DNA of 17,320 nucleotides from CAJXZP01 sp963974475 (GCA_963974475.1 CAXBCR010000042.1:1-17320); one strand, 5' to 3'. Positions 7,497 through 15,624 are shown, numbered from the stretch's first letter. Notes: a model not told the origin generated them from the sequence alone. Numbers and translations are program-made.

Positions 7497-8504
7497 ATGC
7501 AGTTACCATCAAAAGTCAAAGTAAGCGACATCACTATTCGTGATGGGTTTCAACACGAAGAACATTTCATCCCTACCGAATCCAAAGTTTGGCTTGGAAA
7601 ACGCCTAATAGATTGTGGGTTCGATTCCATTGAGGTAACCAATATGGGAAACCCTAAAGGTATGCCTCAGTTTAAGGATGCCGATGAGGTTTTGAAAGGA
7701 ATACGAAAAACTAAAACTGGTTTTGATGGGGCTAATCAGACGCTATTAACCGCGGTAACTATTCGCGAGCGTGCGGTAGAACGTGCTATTCAGGCAAAAT
7801 TAGATGGCTATGGTCCTGACCGAATTTTACTTATGGTTTCTACTAGCGAGGTGCATCATATCCGAAATTCGGGACTTACGCTCGATGAGTACTGGAAAAT
7901 GAGCGAGAAATATATCCGTAAAGCAAAAGATGCTGGACTGCAAGTATGTGGTACGGTGAGCACAATTTGGGGATGTCCTCTTACGGGAGCTACAGATATG
8001 AATTTAGCGCTAGACTTTACTCAAAGATGGTTTGATATTGGGGCTGATGACATTGAACATGCCGATCATGATGGCTCGGGAGTGCCTACTTCCATTTATA
8101 AATACTACTCCATGTTAATGGATCGGTTTCAAGACCCGATAAAACATATTGTTCATTTGCATTCCACACGAGGTAGAGGGCTAGCAAATGCTTTTGCAGC
8201 CTTACAAGCGGGTATGAATCATTTTGAATCTACGCTGGGCGGAATTGGAGGGCAACCGGCCAACTTTGTGGATGGTGTGCCTGTTTGGGGTACCGGAAAG
8301 TATTATGTGCAAGACCCAAATACTTCTGGATTAATTAGTACCGAAGATTTGGTGGTGATGCTAGATGAAATGGGAATTGAAACAGGATTGGACGTAGATA
8401 AAATTCTGGATACTGGAAAAATGGTGGAAAGAATTGTAGGCCGAAGATTACGTTCTGAAACAGTGATGAGTGGGCGGACTCCTGCTAGTTTTTTAATCAA
8501 GTAA
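7497..8504 (+). CDS. HMG-CoA lyase-like DRE-TIM metallolyase, atypical active site
   Basis: The 335-residue protein belongs to the HMGL-like/pyruvate carboxyltransferase TIM-barrel family. R15-D16 (in ITIRDGFQHEE) match the family's RDG(L/F)Q start, and H220/H222 (HLHSTRG) match the metal-binding HxH; D190 aligns with the GDT Asp. Two residues expected in HMG-CoA lyase are missing: Q253 stands where the catalytic Cys of GGCPYA should be, and L279 replaces the metal-ligand Asn of GASGN. Between them lie roughly 19 extra residues (about 256-274). The usual GDTIGVG segment reads ADHDGSG. The enzyme therefore probably performs a related C-C lyase or synthase reaction with a different substrate; I cannot name it. 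It has its own promoter and sits alone before lepA, 54 nt away. A plain HMG-CoA lyase annotation should be doubted. Confidence 0.75.
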   Translation: MQLPSKVKVSDITIRDGFQHEEHFIPTESKVWLGKRLIDCGFDSIEVTNMGNPKGMPQFKDADEVLKGIRKTKTGFDGANQTLLTAVTIRERAVERAIQAKLDGYGPDRILLMVSTSEVHHIRNSGLTLDEYWKMSEKYIRKAKDAGLQVCGTVSTIWGCPLTGATDMNLALDFTQRWFDIGADDIEHADHDGSGVPTSIYKYYSMLMDRFQDPIKHIVHLHSTRGRGLANAFAALQAGMNHFESTLGGIGGQPANFVDGVPVWGTGKYYVQDPNTSGLISTEDLVVMLDEMGIETGLDVDKILDTGKMVERIVGRRLRSETVMSGRTPASFLIK

Positions 8505-8538
8505 GAGTACTTTAAAGAACTGTTCCTTCTCAGGTAAA

Positions 8539-8560
8539 ATTGGCGTATTTTCGCGCCAAT
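8539..8560 (+). promoter_or_regulatory. Hairpin at the lepA start
   Basis: ATTGGCG (8539-8545) and CGCCAAT (8554-8560) form a perfect 7-bp stem with the loop TATTTTCG. The 3' arm includes the first two bases of the upstream candidate start codon (8559). The loop is also one base off the -7 consensus TAnnTTTG, so this could instead be a promoter with a chance inverted repeat. Confidence 0.4.
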
Positions 8561-8567
8561 GAGTAAA

Positions 8568-10352
8568 ATGCAAAACATACGGAATTTCTGTATCATTGCC
8601 CATATTGATCATGGCAAAAGTACGTTGGCCGACCGGTTGTTACAGCAAACGGGAGCGGTTACGGAACGTGAAAGCCAAGATCAGTTATTGGATGACATGG
8701 ATATAGAACGCGAACGTGGAATTACCATTAAGTCGCACGCCATTCAAATGAATTATACCCAAGATGGGCAAGAATATATTCTTAACCTGATTGACACGCC
8801 AGGACACGTTGATTTTTCATACGAGGTTTCTCGTTCTATTGCGGCCTGTGAAGGCGCCCTACTTATTGTAGACGCTACCCAAGGTATTCAAGCGCAAACC
8901 ATTTCAAATTTATATTTAGCATTAGATAGTGAGTTAGAGATTATTCCTATTCTGAACAAAATGGATTTGCCAAGCGCTATGCCCGATGAGGTTTCTGACC
9001 AAATTGTGGATTTAATTGGCTGTGAATACGAAGATATTATCCCAGCCAGTGGAAAAACCGGTGAAGGAGTAGCAGATATATTGAAAGCAATTATCAAAAC
9101 CATTCCCGCACCAGTTGGTGATCCTGCAGCTCCATTTCAAGCCATGATTTTCGATTCGGTTTTTAATTCTTTTAGAGGAATTATTGCCTACGTACGTGTG
9201 TATAACGGAACATTGAATAAGCGTGACCTCGTTAAGTTTGTAAATACGGATAGTGAGTATGGTGCAGACGAAATTGGACATTTAAAACTAATTCAAGAAC
9301 CCTCTCAAACGCTTTCTGCAGGTGATGTAGGATATATAATTTCTGGGATTAAAGTAGCCCGTGAGGTGAAAGTGGGTGACACCATTGTCCGTGTGGGTGA
9401 GGATGCAGAACAAGTAACCGGTTTTGAGGATGTAAAGCCAATGGTTTTTGCAGGGATGTATCCCGTAGAAAACGATGACTACGAAGAACTTCGTGATGCG
9501 ATGGAAAGACTTCAGTTAAATGATGCTTCTTTGACCTACGAGCCAGAAACATCTGCAGCGCTTGGATTCGGTTTCCGTTGTGGGTTTTTGGGTATGTTAC
9601 ACATGGAAATTATACAAGAGCGTTTAGAACGTGAGTTTGATATGACTGTAATTACTACGGTACCCAACGTATCTTACATAGCGCATACCCGAAATGGGGA
9701 AACGCATACGGTTAAGAACCCATCTGAGTTTCCTGACCCTTCTTTATTGGAATTTGTAGAAGAACCATACATTTCCGCACAAATTATAACGAAATCTGAG
9801 TTTATCGGTCCAATAATGACTTTGTGTATTGAAAAACGTGGTATTCTTCAAACGCAAAATTATTTAACGACAGATAGAGTTGAAATCATTTTCCACATGC
9901 CGCTAGGCGAGATTGTATTTGATTTTTATGACCGTCTCAAAACGGTATCTAAAGGATATGCTTCGTTTGATTATCACCCAATAGATTATCAACGTTCTAA
10001 CTTAATTAAGCTGGATATCTTGTTAAATGGAGACAATGTGGATGCTTTATCTGCTTTGATTCACCGTGATAATGCATACAACTTAGGAAAGAAAATTTGT
10101 GCGAAACTGCGCGAATTAATTCCTCGTCAGCAATTTGATATTGCCATTCAATCGGCAATTGGAGCAAAAATTATTTCGCGTGAAACCGTGAAAGCCGTAC
10201 GTAAAGATGTTACCGCAAAATGTTATGGTGGTGATATTTCTCGTAAGAGAAAGCTGTTGGAAAAACAGAAAAAAGGAAAGAAACGAATGCGTCAGGTAGG
10301 GAATGTTCAAATTCCTCAAGCCGCATTTATGGCTGTATTGAAACTGGATTAG
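8568..10352 (+). CDS. lepA: Elongation factor 4 (LepA)
   Basis: LepA/EF4 is a translational GTPase that acts on ribosomes during initiation or stalled elongation. From the chosen start the protein is 594 residues, normal for the family (about 595-600). GTPase motifs are intact: P-loop AHIDHGKST (11-19), DTPGH (76-80), NKMD (130-133); domain II, the EF-G-like domains III and V, and the LepA-specific basic C-terminal domain (KCYGGDISRKRKLLEKQKKG region) follow. I preferred the ATG at 8568, giving MQNIRNFCII, because homologues begin M(K/Q)NIRN and because the alternative ATG at 8559, three codons upstream, is partly inside a hairpin. Either start is possible. A strong bidirectional terminator follows 18 nt after the TAG stop. 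Confidence 0.95.
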   Translation: MQNIRNFCIIAHIDHGKSTLADRLLQQTGAVTERESQDQLLDDMDIERERGITIKSHAIQMNYTQDGQEYILNLIDTPGHVDFSYEVSRSIAACEGALLIVDATQGIQAQTISNLYLALDSELEIIPILNKMDLPSAMPDEVSDQIVDLIGCEYEDIIPASGKTGEGVADILKAIIKTIPAPVGDPAAPFQAMIFDSVFNSFRGIIAYVRVYNGTLNKRDLVKFVNTDSEYGADEIGHLKLIQEPSQTLSAGDVGYIISGIKVAREVKVGDTIVRVGEDAEQVTGFEDVKPMVFAGMYPVENDDYEELRDAMERLQLNDASLTYEPETSAALGFGFRCGFLGMLHMEIIQERLEREFDMTVITTVPNVSYIAHTRNGETHTVKNPSEFPDPSLLEFVEEPYISAQIITKSEFIGPIMTLCIEKRGILQTQNYLTTDRVEIIFHMPLGEIVFDFYDRLKTVSKGYASFDYHPIDYQRSNLIKLDILLNGDNVDALSALIHRDNAYNLGKKICAKLRELIPRQQFDIAIQSAIGAKIISRETVKAVRKDVTAKCYGGDISRKRKLLEKQKKGKKRMRQVGNVQIPQAAFMAVLKLD

Positions 10353-10370
10353 TTTTAACGAGCATAAAAT

Positions 10371-10410
10371 AAAAAGCCTCCAAGAAATCTAATTTCTTGG
10401 AGGCTTTTTT
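10371..10410. terminator. Bidirectional terminator between lepA and the Omp28 operon
   Basis: A perfect 17-bp stem (10371-10387 with 10393-10409, loop TCTAA) begins with AAAAA and ends with TTTTTT, so both strands give a GC-containing hairpin plus U tract. It serves the convergent lepA (plus) and Omp28 operon (minus). Confidence 0.92.
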
Positions 10411-10424
10411 GTTTCGTTATTTTG

Positions 10425-11333
10425 CTAGTTCGTTAAATGTGTTTCTTCCACATGTAAAATCTCTCCGGTATCAGAGTTGAAAAGGAACACAATTACATTC
10501 ATGTTTTCGGGCTTCCACTCATCGTTTAGTGCCACTGAAATCTCATCATTTTCAGAAATTACTTCCGCTACTTCTCCATTCGTTGGGTTATTGAATAATG
10601 TTTTTCCTGCACCATCGCCTGGGAAACCTACCCGTAATACATGATTGTGTTCGTAGTCATGCACATACGAATCGTTTAATCTGTTATCCACTTGTGGGGC
10701 AATAATTTTTCCTTCTAGTACGTAACATGCAATTGCAATATTTCCTGTCACATCTTGAATGGCTGTTGCTTTGTATCGAATACGTAACGAACGTTCTCCT
10801 AATTTGCTATTGTAGATATTCTCTAAATGCAATTTAAATCGAGGCGCCATGTAAGTAGCATCATTGAGTAGGTTTTGAACTTCGTTTACCCATGAACGGT
10901 ATGGGACTTTTGGAGTACTATTAATCTCTGTTCTGTTTAGCATTCCACCTGGAAAAGCAGAATGTTTATATTTTATTCTTAACCTTTCGCCCGTAGCCGT
11001 TTCAAAATCTGAAGGATACGGATGAGCGGGGTTGGATAAATCTACCTTAGAAAAAGACCCTGAATTATGAATAGAAACCGAAAGAAAATCTTCCGGATGG
11101 TCTGTTTTGATTTGTGTGGCAATATCGGCTCCTTCCGGGCAATTAGGGCATTTGTGACCTGTAAATTCTTCTAGTAAAATGCGTCTTTTGTTAACAGTCG
11201 TATCATTATATACGGTGTCATTGTATTTTACCTCTCCTGGTCCGGCACCGCCACCTGCATAAGGTTCGGTAATCACATCACAACTTGCTACTACAAGTGT
11301 AAGTCCTAAAATAAATCCTATAATTCTTTTCAT
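10425..11333 (-). CDS. Omp28-related lipoprotein with thioredoxin-like CPNC motif
   Basis: The 302-residue protein starts with a lipoprotein signal peptide (lipobox VASC, Cys18), so it is predicted to be anchored in the outer membrane. After a short linker, residues about 50-160 form the Omp28-type thioredoxin-like domain: LLEEFTGHKCPNCPEG with C62 and C65 as the CxxC pair. The rest (about 165-302) is a beta-rich domain. Omp28 family proteins are surface antigens of Bacteroidota; redox activity of the CxxC is plausible but is inference here. It is the last gene of the tlpA-DUF6029-Omp28 operon, 11 nt after the DUF6029-like gene, ending in TAG just before the bidirectional terminator. A paralogous Omp28 domain is in the interrupted gene upstream (13.6-15.6 kb). 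Confidence 0.85.
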   Translation of the reverse strand: MKRIIGFILGLTLVVASCDVITEPYAGGGAGPGEVKYNDTVYNDTTVNKRRILLEEFTGHKCPNCPEGADIATQIKTDHPEDFLSVSIHNSGSFSKVDLSNPAHPYPSDFETATGERLRIKYKHSAFPGGMLNRTEINSTPKVPYRSWVNEVQNLLNDATYMAPRFKLHLENIYNSKLGERSLRIRYKATAIQDVTGNIAIACYVLEGKIIAPQVDNRLNDSYVHDYEHNHVLRVGFPGDGAGKTLFNNPTNGEVAEVISENDEISVALNDEWKPENMNVIVFLFNSDTGEILHVEETHLTN

Positions 11334-11344
11334 GCGTTTTATAT

Positions 11345-13012
11345 TTAGAATGTACTTGATAAGGTTAATTTCAATCCGTTAGATGCGGGTACCACTCTAC
11401 AAATTCCACCTACGCAAAACAAGCCCTCTCTTTGGCGCCCGTAGCTCAACATTATTCTACTTGCTTTTTGCGTGTATCCTACTGCTGTGGTGAAATAATG
11501 AATGCGTTTAGCTTCTAAAACGTTTCCATAATTGTATTGATCTAGCAAAGAAAACGTCCAATGCGGAGATATCGTATATTCTGCGACTAAAGCAAGCCAA
11601 TTTCCCTTATGTTGCTTGGTCAATAACATTTGGCTTTCCACGCGTAGCGTATTGGTTCTGCTGAATTTATACTTTCCTTCTGCAATTATTACATTCGCAA
11701 AAATGTCTTCATAACCTGGTTTTCCTTGCAAGACATCAATGTTATAAAATAGATTTTGGTAGGTCATTTTTAATTGAAATTTCTTGGAGAATTTTCGCAC
11801 GATTTGCACATTGAAATCTTGCCATAACTTTGTATCTCCAACCTTAAATAGGTTAGCAGAATAACCTTTTCTGGTCGTTTCTAAGTCATTCAAATTGGTG
11901 GTATCTACATTATTGGCCATCGATAAGTTTATAAAAAATGTCGTGCCGTATTTTCCGCCTAGTTTAGAACCTCTTTTTAATTTAAATACCATGTCTACCT
12001 GAAATGCCATCTCATTTTGCAATTGGGTGGCATAAGGGTATAGGGTGGCTAGAAGTAAGTAACTGTGTGGTTTAGATAGGGATGGAATGTAGTTGATGTA
12101 TTCTTCCGTAAACTGGCTGCTATTATTTCGGTTACTACGGTAAGACATATTCACCAAAGTATGACCGGTTAAATTTATTCCAAATCCTTTAGTGGAATAA
12201 CCAGCTCCTGCTTCTAATGCTTGTCCGTTTCTGTACAAATAGCCATTATCTGCCGATGGGTCATTGTACTTGTAGGCATACTCACTAAAAACATAAATTC
12301 CTTTTCTAGATACCTTAAAACGACCATCTAAATTCATCACGTTTTCGGGCAACACTAAATCGGGGTTATTGTCGGGTTGATACTTGCTCACCACGCTGCC
12401 ACCAATCTGAAATTTTGTAGCCTTGGAGGCTAGAGGTTTTATTAATTCATTTAATTGAATTTGAAAATCAGTGCCTCGAACAATTCCTTCACTTTGCGCA
12501 AAATAATTTCGTTGCGTACCAATCAAAGCCGTAATAGAAATTCCTTTATTAGAATATTTAACGCGGAATCCATCTAATGAGTTATCTACTCCAAGAGTTG
12601 GCTCAAAATAGGTTCGAAGTGCAAATCCGTTCCCAAATTGTTCGTAAAAATTACCCGCAGTAAAATCGAAATTCCCCACAGTATATCCTGCATATCGATA
12701 GGGGATACCGTTTCCTTTATAATCGGGACTATATCCTAATAGCGCGTTTTGGTAACTTTCGTAACGCAATCCAGCTCTAAAGTTACCACGGGTATAATTT
12801 AAATTAAGAAACCCATTAAATAACATTTGTTCGGGTACATCTGGTGCACCAATTAGTGAATCCTGTCGATAATATTGTGCGCCTAAATCAAAATTTCCAT
12901 GAATCTGTCCTAAATCGATGGTAGATAAATCTGGAGTTTGTTGTGCTATTCCAATATTTGAAATACCAAAAATTAATAATAGCGTAGTCGCTATAAGAGG
13001 TAACCCTTTCAT
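11345..13012 (-). CDS. DUF6029-like outer-membrane beta-barrel protein
   Basis: From the chosen ATG (13012) the protein has 555 residues: signal peptide of about 23 residues ending GIAQ, then a long run of alternating hydrophobic/polar strands with aromatic girdles, closing with C-terminal Phe (LTLSSTF), a typical outer-membrane barrel ending. It resembles a Bacteroidota family annotated DUF6029 (from memory). Function unknown. Near the end, C533 and C538 (CVGGIC) form a CxxxxC pair, unusual for a barrel and notable beside two thioredoxin-fold genes. An earlier ATG at 13057 would add 15 residues before the signal peptide and overlap the tlpA-like gene; I rejected it because MKGLPLIATTLLL begins a normal signal peptide 13 nt after that gene's stop. 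It is the middle gene of the operon. Confidence 0.75.
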   Translation of the reverse strand: MKGLPLIATTLLLIFGISNIGIAQQTPDLSTIDLGQIHGNFDLGAQYYRQDSLIGAPDVPEQMLFNGFLNLNYTRGNFRAGLRYESYQNALLGYSPDYKGNGIPYRYAGYTVGNFDFTAGNFYEQFGNGFALRTYFEPTLGVDNSLDGFRVKYSNKGISITALIGTQRNYFAQSEGIVRGTDFQIQLNELIKPLASKATKFQIGGSVVSKYQPDNNPDLVLPENVMNLDGRFKVSRKGIYVFSEYAYKYNDPSADNGYLYRNGQALEAGAGYSTKGFGINLTGHTLVNMSYRSNRNNSSQFTEEYINYIPSLSKPHSYLLLATLYPYATQLQNEMAFQVDMVFKLKRGSKLGGKYGTTFFINLSMANNVDTTNLNDLETTRKGYSANLFKVGDTKLWQDFNVQIVRKFSKKFQLKMTYQNLFYNIDVLQGKPGYEDIFANVIIAEGKYKFSRTNTLRVESQMLLTKQHKGNWLALVAEYTISPHWTFSLLDQYNYGNVLEAKRIHYFTTAVGYTQKASRIMLSYGRQREGLFCVGGICRVVPASNGLKLTLSSTF

Positions 13013-13025
13013 AAATAAAATGATT

Positions 13026-13520
13026 TTAAATTTTTTCTCCAGCAACAAGTTTCTCAACTAATTCTAAAAGAGCTTCTTCATCTCCTGGGTTATAACCATT
13101 ATGTTGCCATACAATTTTGCCCTCTCCATCTAATAAAAATACGTGGGGTACATTATTTACATTCATGGCTCTTCTAAATTCTGAATTCACATCTAATAGT
13201 GACTCAAATGGCCAATCTTGTCCATATACATAAGGTTGCACACTATTTACTGATCTAGAGTTGTCAATAGAAACGATGTAAAATTTAACACCTGTTTCTT
13301 CCCAATCAGCCCACTCATCAGCAATGGCGTTAAGTTCTGACTTACATGGTGCACACCATGTAGCCCAAAAGCTGATAATTACTGGCTTACCGTCATTTTG
13401 AATGTCTTGGGTTTGGAATGTTTCAAAATCCATATTCTGAATTTGAACATTTGGAATTTTGTTTTGTGCGAATGACGTTAAAGTAAATAGAAACGAAAGG
13501 AGTGTTATTACGCTTTTCAT
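13026..13520 (-). CDS. TlpA-like periplasmic thioredoxin-fold protein
   Basis: A 164-residue exported protein with a signal peptide ending TSFAQ (1-19) and a single TlpA/ResA-type thioredoxin domain. The active site is FWATWCAPCK with C56 and C59; the cis-Pro is P125 in NNVPHVFLLD, and the end follows the usual beta-hairpin and helix (GKIVWQHNGY). TlpA-type proteins are periplasmic thiol-disulfide reductases that keep client cysteines reduced, for example in cytochrome c assembly. Here no cytochrome gene is nearby; the operon partners are an outer-membrane barrel with a Cys pair and an Omp28 lipoprotein with a CxxC, which are possible clients (inference). It is the first gene of the operon; a terminator of the preceding gene lies 46 nt upstream. 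No clean promoter box was found in that gap. Confidence 0.88.
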   Translation of the reverse strand: MKSVITLLSFLFTLTSFAQNKIPNVQIQNMDFETFQTQDIQNDGKPVIISFWATWCAPCKSELNAIADEWADWEETGVKFYIVSIDNSRSVNSVQPYVYGQDWPFESLLDVNSEFRRAMNVNNVPHVFLLDGEGKIVWQHNGYNPGDEEALLELVEKLVAGEKI

Positions 13521-13565
13521 AATGCTTTTGTGTGTTTGATGAAACTAAAAATATTTCGGTAAGGA

Positions 13566-13597
13566 AAAAGCCATCCGTGTCAAGACGGATGGCTTTT
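13566..13597 (-). terminator. Terminator after the Omp28-T9SS gene
   Basis: A perfect 13-bp stem (13566-13578 with 13585-13597, loop GTCAAG on the plus strand). In the minus direction it ends in TTTTT and lies 20 nt after the stop at 13618, separating that gene from the tlpA operon. Confidence 0.85.
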
Positions 13598-13617
13598 AAT
13601 TATTGATTTAATCCCGC

Positions 13618-14520
13618 TTATTTTTGAATAACTAATCTAAGCGTAGATGATTTTGAATTTGATGCTAATTCAACAAAATACATACCACCTTGAAGGTTTT
13701 CTGTATTTAATTCAATGTTGTTTGTTCCAGAAGTAATGGCTTGGTTTGTTAAAGTCATTACGTTTCTACCTGCTCCATCAAAAACACGAATATTTACGTT
13801 TTGATTATCAGCTGACACAATAGATAAAGTTGCGTTGTTTGCTGCTGGATTTGGGTAAATTGAAACATTGTCTGTTGTAAACAATTGACTTACTCCTTGA
13901 GGCCAACTGCTTCCTGTACCGATGTTATCTAAAAACAAAGAGTTACCTTTAGATGAACCCGTCACTACGAATTTAATTAATACTTCAGTAGAAAAATCAA
14001 GGAAAGAAATATCGCTTAATGCCGTTCTCCACTCGGTTGCAGTAGGGAAGAATGGAGCCGCTTTATCTGTACCCGTAGAAAGATCAGAACCTGACTTGCT
14101 AAATACGCTAGTCCAAGTTGCACCACAATCAGGAGAAACCATAACTTCTAATTTATCTGTGTAAGTAGACCGTTGACCTGCACACGCGTAATCGAAAGTT
14201 AAATAACTATGACTGTTGGTTGTTAAATCCACTTTATAAGTAACAATTTCGCTTACTTCATCTTTAGCCAAAGCATATAAGAAATAACGGAAACTTTTAT
14301 CAGAAGTACCAAATCCACCAAGTTTAGATGAAGCACTTCCAAATGTTGCTTTTGAAGCTACATAAAAGTTGGTGTTTTCATCCATTTGAGTGTTATCCCA
14401 TTTTTTTGTTTTGTCTGCATATCCTTCAAAAGTTTCAGCATACGTGGTGCCGATAAGAGACGCTTGCATGGTAGTGAAGTTTTTCACTCCAGAATTGTTG
14501 TTTTCAGTACGTACTTCCAA
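13618..14520 (-). CDS. C-terminal piece: T9SS sorting domain fragment
   Basis: The open part after the second TAA runs from 14742. Its first possible starts are TTG at 14520 or ATG at 14469; neither gives a signal peptide, and both cut into the preceding beta-rich domain. It carries the jelly-roll-like domain and the type A sorting domain (SIYPNPA, GMYFVEL). Without a Sec signal it could not reach the T9SS, so an independent gene is improbable; it is best read as the end of the interrupted gene. Confidence 0.45.
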   Translation of the reverse strand: MEVRTENNNSGVKNFTTMQASLIGTTYAETFEGYADKTKKWDNTQMDENTNFYVASKATFGSASSKLGGFGTSDKSFRYFLYALAKDEVSEIVTYKVDLTTNSHSYLTFDYACAGQRSTYTDKLEVMVSPDCGATWTSVFSKSGSDLSTGTDKAAPFFPTATEWRTALSDISFLDFSTEVLIKFVVTGSSKGNSLFLDNIGTGSSWPQGVSQLFTTDNVSIYPNPAANNATLSIVSADNQNVNIRVFDGAGRNVMTLTNQAITSGTNNIELNTENLQGGMYFVELASNSKSSTLRLVIQK

Positions 14521-14856
14521 TTCGTTTCCTCCAGGTAGTACATCTACCGTGAAAGATACTTCATGACTTCCTAAAGCAAGAGTAATTGGATCAAATGCGT
14601 CAATTGCAGATGAGTTTCCTGCTAATGCAGTGTTGATTGTTTTAGTAATGGGTGTTCCACCATCAATAGAATATCCAATTACATAACCTGCGCAACTTTG
14701 GTTAGCTGCATTCGTTACTTTTATTTTTGGAGTTACTGATGTTTAACAATATGGTAAACCACCACCATCGGAACTAATTAAGTCCACAATGTTAGTCCCA
14801 GCTGGGCCAGAAAAAGAAATTGGTCCTTCCGAACCTGAAATAATTTCTTGACGTCC

Positions 14857-15624
14857 TTAAACTACAAAACCTATTACTCGAAGGTCGGCTAAATTTACTG
14901 GTACTCCATTAATGTCTGCAGGAATTGTCCAAGTGTATTGTTTAGAAACGGTAGTACCAGTCGAGGTAGTAGTTACCATGTCACCCCATTGTCCGGTAAT
15001 TAAATGACGCAACATGTGTTGGTGATTATAATTTCCGTTTGGAAGAATATTTCCTGGGTTAAAGTTAGAACCACCTGTTTGTGGACCTTCTACATTGTCT
15101 TGAGTTACGGCCACATTAATGTTAACTGAACTCGCGCCATTTGCAGTAAAGTATGCTTCTAAATCAACGGTCATTTCTCTGGTCGCTATATTAATGTCTG
15201 CTTCTAAAGCCACATTCACATACGATGGTTGTCCAATAATGGTAGTAGCAGCTCCTGCCCATGCACCTCTATTAAGAGCGGTAGTAGTTCCTGAAAATAC
15301 GTGACGGTTTACGGTACCTGAAGGGTAACCTGTTAATCCTGTTTGACCCGCTAATCCGCTGCCGAAATTTGTTCTAAAGTCTGGTTCGTTACCTGATGGT
15401 ACCGCATACCCACCGGTATGAACATTAATTAAAAATACATCTGCAGGATGAGAATCTTTCAATTCCTGAGCCAATCTATGGCCGTCAGGACAGTAAACAC
15501 AGTGAATTCCAGTGAATTCTTCCAGAACAGCATTTTTGTTTTCTGGGGTAGTACTTACTGGTAGTTGTGCCATTGCAGCAACACTAGTAAATATGGAGGT
15601 AAGCGCAAGTAATACTCTTTTCAT
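14857..15624 (-). CDS. N-terminal piece: exported Omp28-like domain
   Basis: This is the part before the first TAA: 255 residues with a signal peptide (MKRVLLALTS onward, cleaved after AMAQ) and the Omp28 thioredoxin-like domain with the CVYC motif. If the TAA is real, a soluble periplasmic protein lacking a lipobox and lacking the T9SS signal would result. An ATG further up at 15681 was rejected because the signal peptide clearly starts at 15624 and the longer leader overlaps the promoter of the divergent gene. Confidence 0.6.
   Translation of the reverse strand: MKRVLLALTSIFTSVAAMAQLPVSTTPENKNAVLEEFTGIHCVYCPDGHRLAQELKDSHPADVFLINVHTGGYAVPSGNEPDFRTNFGSGLAGQTGLTGYPSGTVNRHVFSGTTTALNRGAWAGAATTIIGQPSYVNVALEADINIATREMTVDLEAYFTANGASSVNINVAVTQDNVEGPQTGGSNFNPGNILPNGNYNHQHMLRHLITGQWGDMVTTTSTGTTVSKQYTWTIPADINGVPVNLADLRVIGFVV

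Larger units (their letters stand above)
13618..15624 (-). pseudogene. Omp28-type protein with T9SS sorting domain, two in-frame TAA codons
   Basis: One continuous frame of 669 codons encodes an apparent single protein, broken only by TAA at codon 256 (14857-14859) and codon 294 (14743-14745). Parts in order: signal peptide 1-20 (ending AMAQ); Omp28 thioredoxin-like domain with C42 and C45 (GIHCVYCPDG) and VLEEFTG as in the lipoprotein paralogue; a beta-rich Ig/CARDB-like segment (about 295-375), readable through both stops; a jelly-roll-like segment (about 385-575); a T9SS sorting domain from about 585 (VSIYPNPA to the end). The signal peptide is only in the first piece and the sorting domain only in the last, so the pieces make sense only as one protein. 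TAA serves as the ordinary stop elsewhere in the window, so general recoding is unlikely. Nonsense mutation, sequencing error and read-through all remain open. Confidence 0.75.

Noticed and set aside
8505..8535. Near-palindrome AGTACTTTAAAGAACT after the HMG-CoA lyase-like gene, considered as a terminator.
   Set aside because: One mismatch, AT-rich, no loop left if fully paired and no T tract, so it is not a convincing terminator.
14740..14862. Use of an alternative genetic code in which TAA is sense.
   Set aside because: Most intact genes here, including rnhA and the M23 gene, end in TAA at their family-typical lengths, so only the local oddity remains.
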